NCBI RefSeq assembly: GCF_009789535.1 | Contig: NZ_WSUT01000005.1 | Location: 248,001-312,000 of the forward strand | DNA length: 64,000 bases | Direction: 5' to 3' | Origin: Sphingomonas carotinifaciens | GTDB taxonomy: Bacteria; Pseudomonadota; Alphaproteobacteria; Sphingomonadales; Sphingomonadaceae | In this document: positions 54,921 through 62,524 of the stretch, piece by piece | Layout of the letters: every line of letters begins with the position of its first letter | Position numbering within the stretch: the first letter of the stretch is position 1 | Made by a program: the position numbers and the translations under genes | Notes under the pieces: model-generated | Databases searched by the model: none | Told to the model about the DNA's origin: nothing | The model's input: the letters and a program-made list of their open reading frames with translations, nothing else

Positions 54921-55157
54921 TTTCAATTTACCGTCATCTAATGTGATAGCCGCAGGTGTTTGCCAGCGGCTGTTAAATACGCAAGCGATGTGCTTGCAAT
55001 CAGGTGATATCACCTGCCATGCTTTTCCCAATTGCCCGCCTGGTGAACGTCGATGTCCTTCTGCGATGGCGGAAAGTTTCATCGCCTCGCTGTGATCTCA
55101 CCGGAACAGGCGGACGCGTCGAGGACCGTCACGCCCAAGACCACACCGCGCCGATAC

Positions 55158-56360
55158 TCAGGTCCGTGCGGGGCGCTCGTCCCATTCGGCCCGCGCCGCC
55201 TCGGGCGCCGCGTTCGGCTCGGCATCGGCGCTCAGCGCCGCCCGATATACTGTCATCGTCTCCTGCGCCGCCTTGTCCCATGAAAAGCGGCGCCGGATCT
55301 GGCCACGGTCGATCGCCAGCGGCTCGCAATCCTCGCTCAGCCGCTCGGTCAGCACATCCACGTCGCCGGTCGGGAAATAGTTGCGCGCCGACAGCCCGAT
55401 ATCCCGGCACGCCGGAATATCGCTCAGTAGCATCTTGGCCCCGCAACTCGCCGCCTCCAGCGCGGCGATCGGCAGGCCTTCATGATAGGAGGGCATGACG
55501 AACAGGGTGCACCGCTCGTACAGGCATCGCAGCGTGGCGCGAGACTGGACGCCGGCGAACACCACCCGCTCGCCGGCGCGGGCCAGCAGCGACTTCGCAT
55601 ACTGGTCCTGATGATCCGCTGCACCGACGATCACCAGCTTGGCTGTGCAGGACGACCGCTCGAACGCCTCGATCAGGTCGTGCAGCCCCTTTTCGGGTAC
55701 CAGCCGGCCCACCGCCAGCAGGAACGGCGCGTCGATGCCCAGCCGCTCCAGCACCAGCTTCGGGTCTGCATCGCGCGGCAGCTCGGGCGCGCCGTTGGGG
55801 ATATAATGGATGTCGTCGGCCCGCGCCGGAAAGGTTTCGCGCAACTGCCGCGCCAGCGATGGCGACACCGCGATAATCCGGTGCGCAAAGGTCAGCGCCA
55901 GCCACTCGCCGAAGCGCAAGGCCGTCTTGGCGACGATGCCCCATTTGGCCCGGTGATAATCGGTGCCGTGATGCGTCACCACCACGCGCAGGCCCAGCAG
56001 GCGCGCCAGCGGCGCCATCAGCCCCGGCCCGATCGCGTGGATATGCACCAGGCTGGCACCCTGCCGCCATGCCATGACGACCGCGACCAGCGTCGCCAGT
56101 ATCGCTTCCAGATGCTTCTGGCGCGGGCACGGCACGCCGACCATCTCCACGCCTTTGAACACGCTGCGCTTCTCGGGCAGATATCCGGCGCGCCCCAGCA
56201 CGACGGAGGTGTGCGCCGGCCACAACGCCTTGATCCGCGGCAGCAATTCCTCGCAATGGCTTTCCACCCCGCCCATCACGTTCGGGAAGCCACGCAGGCC
56301 CGTCACGCAGATCGTCGGTTCGGTCGCATCACCGCTATGCGCGCTTGCACGCTGCACCAT
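55158..56360 (-). CDS. Glycosyltransferase family 4 protein
   Basis: A 400-residue GT-B enzyme: VTGLRGFPNVMGGVESHCEE at the N-terminus, VHIHAIGPG, VTHHGTDYHRAKWG, VGRLVPEKGLHDLIEAFE and the EX7E-like SYHEGLPIAALEAASCG. GVQSRATLRCLYERCTLFV marks the donor side. AGGAG precedes ATG 56360. It lies 63 bp after the epimerase gene and is the last of the minus-strand block UGD, epimerase, GT4. The block suggests that this enzyme may transfer a uronic-acid sugar, but this is inference. Confidence 0.92.
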   Translation of the reverse strand: MVQRASAHSGDATEPTICVTGLRGFPNVMGGVESHCEELLPRIKALWPAHTSVVLGRAGYLPEKRSVFKGVEMVGVPCPRQKHLEAILATLVAVVMAWRQGASLVHIHAIGPGLMAPLARLLGLRVVVTHHGTDYHRAKWGIVAKTALRFGEWLALTFAHRIIAVSPSLARQLRETFPARADDIHYIPNGAPELPRDADPKLVLERLGIDAPFLLAVGRLVPEKGLHDLIEAFERSSCTAKLVIVGAADHQDQYAKSLLARAGERVVFAGVQSRATLRCLYERCTLFVMPSYHEGLPIAALEAASCGAKMLLSDIPACRDIGLSARNYFPTGDVDVLTERLSEDCEPLAIDRGQIRRRFSWDKAAQETMTVYRAALSADAEPNAAPEAARAEWDERPART

Positions 56361-56423
56361 GGTCAAACTCCTGCATCGGTTCCCGCCCCATCGCACCTGC
56401 CCCCAGATTGCATTGTTCGGGGA

Positions 56424-57431
56424 TCAGGCGACGGCAGCCACCGGCGGCCTTTCCCAACGATCATAGGTGTTCAGATACCAGTCGGCGAAGCGGGCGATCC
56501 CTTGCGCCAGCGGCACCTTGGGACTGTATCCGGTCAGCGCCGCGATCGCCGAGATGTCGGCATAGGTCGCGGTCACGTCGCCCGGCTGCATCGGTCGCAT
56601 CTGCTTGATCGCCGGCACGCCGAGTGCATTCTCCAGCGTGGCGATCATCTCCATCAGGCCGACCGGATTGCAGTCGCCGATGTTGAGCAGCCGGTTCTCA
56701 CCGCGCGCCGCCGGCCGGTCCAGCACGCCCACCACCCCGTCGACGATGTCGTCGATATAGGTGAAGTCGCGTGCCATCTTCCCCTCGCCGAACACCTCGA
56801 TCGGCTCGCCCGCCAGTATCTTTCGGGTGAAGCCGAAATAGGCCATGTCCGGCCGGCCCCAGGGGCCATAGACGGTGAAGAAGCGCAACCCGCTCTGCGG
56901 AAAACCGTAAAGCTTGGCGTAGGACTGGCTCATCAGCTCGCACGAACGTTTGGTCGCGGCATAGAGCGAGACGGGCGCGGTGCACGGCTCATCCTCGCGG
57001 AAACCCTCACCGCCGATCGGCCGGTCGCCGTAAACAGAGCTGGACGAGGCATAGACGAGATGCTCGAAATCCGGCGCATGGCGCGCCGCCTCCAGGATCG
57101 TCAGATGCCCCTTCAGGTTGCTCTGTTCATAGGCGAACGGGTTCTCCAGGCTGTACCGGACGCCCGCCTGTGCCGCCAGGTGGACGATGCGGCGGATGCC
57201 GTGCCGCCTGACCAGCGCCGACACCGTGTCCGGGTCGGACACGTCGCCGCGCACCATTTCGAACCCCGCACGCCCCTCCAGTCGCGCGGCCCGCGCCTGT
57301 TTCAGCGCGACCTCGTAATAGCTGTTGAAATTGTCGAGGCCGATCACCGCCTCGCCGCGTGCGAGGAGGCGTTCGCAGACCGCGTGGCCGACAAAGCCTG
57401 CCGCGCCCGTGACGAGGATGGGGTTCGTCAT
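56424..57431 (-). CDS. UDP-glucuronate 4-epimerase-like NAD-dependent epimerase
   Basis: A 335-residue extended short-chain dehydrogenase: GAAGFVGHAVCERLLARG (nucleotide loop), YASSSSVYGD and the catalytic SLYAATK (Tyr-x3-Lys). AQAGVRYSLENPFAYEQSN and PWGRPDMAYFGFTRKI are typical of UDP-glucuronate 4-epimerases, which make UDP-galacturonate. It overlaps the UDP-glucose dehydrogenase end by ATGA, and together they would convert UDP-glucose to UDP-galacturonate. Confidence 0.9.
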   Translation of the reverse strand: MTNPILVTGAAGFVGHAVCERLLARGEAVIGLDNFNSYYEVALKQARAARLEGRAGFEMVRGDVSDPDTVSALVRRHGIRRIVHLAAQAGVRYSLENPFAYEQSNLKGHLTILEAARHAPDFEHLVYASSSSVYGDRPIGGEGFREDEPCTAPVSLYAATKRSCELMSQSYAKLYGFPQSGLRFFTVYGPWGRPDMAYFGFTRKILAGEPIEVFGEGKMARDFTYIDDIVDGVVGVLDRPAARGENRLLNIGDCNPVGLMEMIATLENALGVPAIKQMRPMQPGDVTATYADISAIAALTGYSPKVPLAQGIARFADWYLNTYDRWERPPVAAVA

Positions 57432-58780
57432 GCCGCTGCCAGCGTCTCTTCGGCGTCGCGGGCCAGTTCGCTGTCGCTCGGCCGCCCGACGCTAGAATAG
57501 CGGATGCCGAGCGCCTCCATCTGCTTGGGCGGATAGACGTTGCGCAGGTCGACCAGCACCGGCTCGGCCATGACCTCCTTCAACCGCTTGAAGTCGAGCG
57601 CGCGGAACGCGTCCCATTCGGTCACCAGCACCACCGCCGACGCGCCTTCAGCCACGTCATAGGCGGAGCGGCCATATTCGACGCCGGTCAGCATCGTCGC
57701 CGCGGCCTCCATCCCCTCGGGATCATAGGCACGCACCGTGGCGCCGGCATCCTGCAGCGCCTGGATGATCGACAGCGACGGCGCATCGCGCATGTCGTCG
57801 GTGTTGGGCTTGAAGGTCAGGCCCAGCACGCCGATCGTCTTGCCACGCACATCGCCGTCCAGCGCGTTCAGCACCTTGCGCGCCATGGCACGCTTGCGGC
57901 GGTCGTTGATCGCCACCGTCGCCTCGATCAGGCGCACCGGCGATTCATGGTCCTGCGCGGTCTTCATCAGGGCCAGTGTATCCTTGGGGAAGCATGATCC
58001 GCCATAGCCGGGGCCGGCATGGAGGAATTTGGACCCGATCCGGTTGTCCAGCCCGATGCCGCGGCTGATGTCCTGCACGTCCGCGCCCACCTTTTCGCAC
58101 AGGTCGGCGATCTCGTTGATGAAGGTGATCTTCATCGCCAGGAACGCGTTGGCGGCGTACTTGATCAGTTCGCTGGTCCGGCGACGCGTGAACAGCACCG
58201 GTGCCTTGTTCAGATAAAGGGGGCGGTACACCTCCTCCATCGGTCCGCGTGCGCGCTCGTCCTCAATGCCGATGACGATGCGGTCGGGCCGCTTGAAGTC
58301 CTCGATCGCCGCACCTTCGCGCAGGAATTCGGGGTTTGAGGCGACGGCGAACTCGGCGACCGGGTTCACCTCGCGGATGATCCGCTCCACCTCGTCGCCG
58401 GTGCCGACCGGCACGGTCGACTTGGTGACGATCACGGTGAAGCCGTGCAGCGCGCCGGCGATCTCGCGCGCCGCGGCATAGACATAGGACAGGTCGGCAT
58501 GGCCGTCACCGCGGCGGCTGGGGGTGCCGACGCCGATGAACACCACGTCCGCCGCCGCCACCGGGGCGGCCAGTTCGGTGGTGAAGGACAGCCGGCCCGC
58601 CGCCACGTTCTTGGATACCAGATCCTCCAGGCCGGGCTCGTAGATGGGAATGCCACCGGCCTTCAGCTTCATGATCTTGGCCGCGTCCTTGTCGACGCAC
58701 ACCACGTCGTGGCCGAAATCGGCAAAGCACGCGCCGGACACCAGGCCCACATAACCCGATCCGATCATCACGATCCGCAT
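57428..58780 (-). CDS. ugd: UDP-glucose 6-dehydrogenase
   Basis: A 450-residue enzyme making UDP-glucuronate from UDP-glucose. It has the NAD loop GSGYVGLVSGACFADFGHDV, substrate segments EFLREGAAIEDFKRPDRIVI and the catalytic Cys in GPGYGGSCFPKDTLAL. The length is normal. It leads the block with the epimerase and GT4, and GalU at 61658 would supply its substrate. Confidence 0.95.
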   Translation of the reverse strand: MRIVMIGSGYVGLVSGACFADFGHDVVCVDKDAAKIMKLKAGGIPIYEPGLEDLVSKNVAAGRLSFTTELAAPVAAADVVFIGVGTPSRRGDGHADLSYVYAAAREIAGALHGFTVIVTKSTVPVGTGDEVERIIREVNPVAEFAVASNPEFLREGAAIEDFKRPDRIVIGIEDERARGPMEEVYRPLYLNKAPVLFTRRRTSELIKYAANAFLAMKITFINEIADLCEKVGADVQDISRGIGLDNRIGSKFLHAGPGYGGSCFPKDTLALMKTAQDHESPVRLIEATVAINDRRKRAMARKVLNALDGDVRGKTIGVLGLTFKPNTDDMRDAPSLSIIQALQDAGATVRAYDPEGMEAAATMLTGVEYGRSAYDVAEGASAVVLVTEWDAFRALDFKRLKEVMAEPVLVDLRNVYPPKQMEALGIRYSSVGRPSDSELARDAEETLAAA

Positions 58781-59096
58781 ATCGTCTGCTCCCTCGTTCG
58801 GAGATGGTATTCTCTGCTGCGCTTGCGAACAGTCGGCGTGCCGGGCCGTACCGTCAACGTAGTAGCTTCGAGCCGAGTGAATCCGGCGGCGAAACGAAGT
58901 TTTTACTCAATTACTCAAGATGTTGAGAACGCAACCACACTATTGACCGCCGGGTCAGCAACAACCCGGCGGAGTAATCCTTGCGGGAAGATGAACGTTG
59001 CGACGCAACATGGCAAGGATGTGCAACGGCTCGTCCCGATGTTGCCTCGTTCGGCCGTTAAGGTAAAAGAAGCGTGCACTCTCGTCGGCATCCATC
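58781..59096. other. Divergent promoter region with a 9-bp-stem hairpin
   Basis: A 316-bp gap between ugd (minus) and the aldehyde-dehydrogenase-like gene (plus), more AT-rich than its surroundings at 58880-58945. A repeated ACTCAA occurs at 58906-58918. No gene is seen. It is presumably the divergent promoter of two parts of the EPS region. Confidence 0.5.
58947..58972. repeat. Perfect GC-rich hairpin in the divergent promoter region
   Basis: CCGCCGGGT pairs with ACCCGGCGG over a loop of eight bases. No U-tract follows on either strand. It could be an operator or part of a 5' leader of the plus-strand gene, whose start is 125 bases further. Confidence 0.55.
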
Positions 59097-60410
59097 ATGA
59101 CCCTTGCACAACGTGCTGCATTTCTTGCCGAATTGCCCGTGTCGCTGGCCATGCGACAGGACCGGCTCGCCCGTGCCGCCGCCATCGTGGAGGGACAGGC
59201 GGAGGCCTTGTGCCACGCGCTGGTCGCCGATGGCCGCCACCCCGACGTCACCGCCGCGCTGCATGCCGATGTCGCGCCCGCCCTCGCCACGCTGCGGGAT
59301 GCCGCACGCTCGGTCGGCGACTGGATGCGGCCCGCGCGTGCCGGCGGCTGGCTCGGCCGGATGACGCGCGGCGACGACTATATCGCCTATCAGCCTTTGG
59401 GGGTGGTCGGCCTCGCCGCGTCGCATACGCTGCCGCTCAGCCGCACCACGGGCCTGCTCGCCGGTGCGCTGGCGGCGGGCAACCGCGTCGTGATCCGGTT
59501 CGACCCGGCCACGCCGCATCTGGCGCAACGGGTCGCGACCGCGGTCGCAACCGCCTTCGACCCGGCCGAACTGACGATCGCCGCCGGTGCCGATGCCTTT
59601 GCCGCGATGCGCTTCGACAGACTGGTGGTCAGCAGCCCGGCGAGTCGGCACGGTCATGGCGCCGGGCATGACGGCGCCGACGCCGTCACCATCCACCGGT
59701 CGGGCAAGACGCCGGTGATCCTCGGCCGCTCCACCGACTTCGCCCGCGCGGCCGAGCGGATCGTCGCGGCCAAGCTGGTCCGGGCCGGCCGCGTGCCGCT
59801 CACCCCCGATTACCTGCTCGTGCCGGCGGAACAGGAGGAGATGGTCGGCAACTGGCTGTTCCGGGCCGCCGCCCACCTGTTCCCGCGCATCGGCGACCAG
59901 GCCGGCGACAGCCGGCTCACCCCTGCGGAAACCGCCCGCATCGATGCGCTGCTGGCGGATGCCCGCGCCCGCGGCGGCGACGTGCTGACCGTGCCCGCCC
60001 CCCGCGCGGGCCGCGCGCCGCTCCACATCGTCCGCCATGCCAGCGACGACATGGCGATCCTGCGCGAAGAGATTGCCGGCCCCGTCCTGCCGATGCGCAA
60101 CTATGCCCCGATCGACGAGGCGATCGCCGAGACGCAAAGGCGCCAGCCGCTCGCCATCTGCTATTTCGGCCGCGACGCCGCCGAGCGGCAGCAGGTGCTC
60201 GCGCGCACCATATCGTCGGCGATCGCGATCAACGGCCCCGCCCTGCCCGGCCGCGTCGCTGCCGCCGTCGGCCTGACGCTGGCGGGCGAGCATGGCGAGG
60301 CGGCATTCCGCCGGATGAGCCAGACCCGCCGCGTCTGCCGCCCGCCGCTTCTGGATATCGCGCGCGCGCGCGAGGATATGGGGTTCGGGGGTCAGCCCGC
60401 CCTGCCCTGA
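59097..60410 (+). CDS. Aldehyde-dehydrogenase-fold protein without catalytic residues
   Basis: A 437-residue protein resembling coniferyl-aldehyde dehydrogenases (AGALAAGNRVVIRF, PDYLLVP, LREEIAGPVLPM), but key positions are changed. The catalytic Cys site (normally AGQTCIAPDY) reads AGRVPLTPDY with Pro234. The Glu site ELGGKSP reads HRSGKTP. The PWN motif reads ASHTLP. It is therefore probably a pseudoenzyme, perhaps a binding or structural protein. The reading frame is intact and conserved in style, so it is not a decayed pseudogene. It precedes the beta-helix protein C by 63 bp and is divergent from ugd. Confidence 0.8.
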   Translation: MTLAQRAAFLAELPVSLAMRQDRLARAAAIVEGQAEALCHALVADGRHPDVTAALHADVAPALATLRDAARSVGDWMRPARAGGWLGRMTRGDDYIAYQPLGVVGLAASHTLPLSRTTGLLAGALAAGNRVVIRFDPATPHLAQRVATAVATAFDPAELTIAAGADAFAAMRFDRLVVSSPASRHGHGAGHDGADAVTIHRSGKTPVILGRSTDFARAAERIVAAKLVRAGRVPLTPDYLLVPAEQEEMVGNWLFRAAAHLFPRIGDQAGDSRLTPAETARIDALLADARARGGDVLTVPAPRAGRAPLHIVRHASDDMAILREEIAGPVLPMRNYAPIDEAIAETQRRQPLAICYFGRDAAERQQVLARTISSAIAINGPALPGRVAAAVGLTLAGEHGEAAFRRMSQTRRVCRPPLLDIARAREDMGFGGQPALP

Positions 60411-60473
60411 TCCATCCACGGCTCGGCGCAAGCCACTGGCATCGCACGGCTATGCCATGATGAGGCGCCAGTC

Positions 60474-61412
60474 ATGCCCGATCCGGTCCTTCGCCGCAGC
60501 TCCGGCCCCCGCATCATGGCGGACGGCGAACCCGTTTATATCGTCCGCTCCGGCCAGCGGTTCGTCGGCACCCATGCCAGCGATGTCGGCAACGGCCTGT
60601 TCGTCTTTCGCGATCCCGTCAGCAATGTCCGGATCGAGGATATCGCGGTCACCGGCGGCTACCGCGTCATCGAAAACGGCGCCATCAGCCGCGATGCGCG
60701 TGCCGATTGCGTCGGCCTCCACGTCCGCGGCGCCCGCGCCACCGGCCTGACGCGCAGCTTCGCGCGGATCCGTTACAACAGCCATCACGGCGTGTTCGAG
60801 GATGTGCACGCCAGCGGCATCCGCACCACCGGCGCGCACGACCTGCCCGTCGGCATCGCGTTCATGGGCGAAGCGCATGATTTCCGGCTCGAACGCTGCA
60901 CGATGCGCGGCTTTTGCTGGCAGCGTGGCGAGAAGCGCTACTGGAACGGCGACGGCTTTTCGTCGGAACGGGGCAATGCCCGGCTGATCTTCCGCAAATG
61001 CGCCGCCTGGGACAATAGCGATGGCGGCTTCGACCTGAAATCGACCGAAACCCTGCTCGACGACTGCGTCAGCGGGCGCAACGCGCGCAACTACCGGCTG
61101 TGGTCCAGCATCCATGCCACCCGGCTGACCAGCATCGAACCGCGTAAGACCGGCGGCATCGGCGACACCGTCCACTTCATGCTGATGGGCGCCAAGTCGC
61201 CCGGTGCCGAGCCGCCGGTGATCCGTATCGACCATCTGGTGGTGCGCAGCACGACGGGGTACCCCATTTTCGACGTGCATGACGGACCGGTCCGCCTCGT
61301 CATCGGCACGCATGATATTCAGGTGCCAAAGGGTACGCCACTGGTCCGTCGTCAGGGTAAAGCCGGTGTCGCCGGTGGCATTCAATTTGCCGGTGCGCCG
61401 CCTCGCCTTTGA
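60474..61412 (+). CDS. Stand-alone right-handed beta-helix protein C
   Basis: A 312-residue paralogue of the N-terminal domains of proteins A and B. It carries N158-GDGFSSERG, N181-SDGGFDLK and N206-YRLW with exactly the same 23 and 25 residue spacings. It lacks RTX repeats, a signal peptide and the DLFFG tail, so it should stay in the cytoplasm unless exported by an unknown route. GAGG lies about 9 bases before ATG 60474. The signature resembles the calcium-binding motif of PL9-type polysaccharide lyases. A substrate in the locus polymer is likely. Confidence 0.8.
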   Translation: MPDPVLRRSSGPRIMADGEPVYIVRSGQRFVGTHASDVGNGLFVFRDPVSNVRIEDIAVTGGYRVIENGAISRDARADCVGLHVRGARATGLTRSFARIRYNSHHGVFEDVHASGIRTTGAHDLPVGIAFMGEAHDFRLERCTMRGFCWQRGEKRYWNGDGFSSERGNARLIFRKCAAWDNSDGGFDLKSTETLLDDCVSGRNARNYRLWSSIHATRLTSIEPRKTGGIGDTVHFMLMGAKSPGAEPPVIRIDHLVVRSTTGYPIFDVHDGPVRLVIGTHDIQVPKGTPLVRRQGKAGVAGGIQFAGAPPRL

Positions 61413-61657
61413 ATTACCTGAAGATTATTCTTCCGGGCGCGCTTTGCACACAGTTCAACGCCGGCATCTTGCTGCGATGCAGCGCAGCGGCGCAGCATGG
61501 CCGTGTCAGACGAGGACATGGCATGAAGAGCGGTTGCCGCGCGCCGATCCGGCCCGGTGTCCACGTCAGTCATCTCCCCGTTTCCGACGCTGGTTTCCCG
61601 CCCGTGCCCCCGCGCCCTTGGCGCTCGGGCACGGCGCAATCATGAAGAGGGTGGAAC

Positions 61658-62518
61658 ATGCGAAAGCTACGCAAGGCGGTCTTCCCGATCGGCGGAATGG
61701 GAACGCGCTTCCTGCCTGCGACCAAGTCGATGCCCAAGGAGATGCTGCCCGTCGTCGATCGCCCGCTGATCCAATATGCGGTGGACGAGGCGCGCGAGGC
61801 GGGGATCGAACAGTTCATCTTCGTCACCAGCCGCGGCAAGGGGATGATCGAGGATCATTTCGACCATGCCTTCGAGCTTGAGGAAACGATGAGCCGCCGC
61901 GGCAAGTCGCTTGGCGTGCTGGACGATACCCGCATCTCGCCCGGCGACATCACCGTCATCCGGCAACAGGAACCGCTCGGCCTCGGCCACGCCGTCTGGT
62001 GCGCCCGCCGTGTCGTCGGCGACGAGCCGTTCGCGGTGCTGCTCCCCGACGATCTCATGGTCGGTCGCCCCGGCTGCCTGAAGCAGATGGTGGAGGCGTA
62101 TAACGAACGCGGCGGCAACCTGATCTGCACCGAGGAGGTCGCACCCCAGGATACCGCCAAATACGGCATCGTCACGCCGGGCGAGCGCTTCGGCGCGGTG
62201 ACCGAGGTGAAGGGGCTGGTCGAAAAGCCCGCCCCTGCCGATGCGCCCTCCAATCTCGGCGTCATCGGCCGCTACATCCTCCAGCCCGAGGTCATGGATA
62301 TCCTCGCCGGCCAGGAAGAGGGTGCGGGCGGCGAGATCCAGCTGACCGACGCGCTCGCCCGCCTGATCGGGCAACAGGCATTTCACGGCGTCACCTTTCG
62401 CGGCACGCGCTATGATTGCGGCGACAAGGCCGGTTTCGTGACCGCGACGATCGCGCTGGCGCTCCAGCGGCCGGATATCGCGCCTGCGGTCCGCGCCTTC
62501 ATGGCGACGGCGGCGTAA
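61658..62518 (+). CDS. galU: UTP-glucose-1-phosphate uridylyltransferase
   Basis: A 286-residue nucleotidyltransferase that makes UDP-glucose. It has the family start GGMGTRFLPATKSMPKEMLP, then EQFIFVTSRGKGMIEDHFD, VLLPDDLMV and FRGTRYDCGDKAGFV. An AGAGGGTGG site precedes the ATG. It supplies ugd, and it may also supply otsA and the GTs. The 245-bp gap upstream (61413-61657) shows no gene and presumably holds its promoter. Confidence 0.96.
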   Translation: MRKLRKAVFPIGGMGTRFLPATKSMPKEMLPVVDRPLIQYAVDEAREAGIEQFIFVTSRGKGMIEDHFDHAFELEETMSRRGKSLGVLDDTRISPGDITVIRQQEPLGLGHAVWCARRVVGDEPFAVLLPDDLMVGRPGCLKQMVEAYNERGGNLICTEEVAPQDTAKYGIVTPGERFGAVTEVKGLVEKPAPADAPSNLGVIGRYILQPEVMDILAGQEEGAGGEIQLTDALARLIGQQAFHGVTFRGTRYDCGDKAGFVTATIALALQRPDIAPAVRAFMATAA

Positions 62519-62524
62519 GGCCCC

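Larger units (their letters stand above)
54605..55157. other. Low-GC gene-free stretch with possible small RNA
   Basis: A 553-bp interval between the pilin start and the GT4 stop. Positions 54690-54830 are unusually AT-rich for this genome. A CTATAC-TC-GTATAG inverted repeat lies at 54740-54753, and a classic terminator lies at 54889-54920, reading on the plus strand. No gene with good family or codon support was found. The region holds the pilin promoter and perhaps a small RNA ending at the terminator. Confidence 0.5.

Noticed and set aside
54882..55082. A 66-codon minus-strand frame in the AT-rich gap
   Set aside because: It runs through the intrinsic terminator, has no ribosome site and resembles no known protein.
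61409..61645. A 78-codon plus-strand frame between beta-helix protein C and galU
   Set aside because: TTG start without a ribosome site, unusual composition and no domain; probably promoter DNA.
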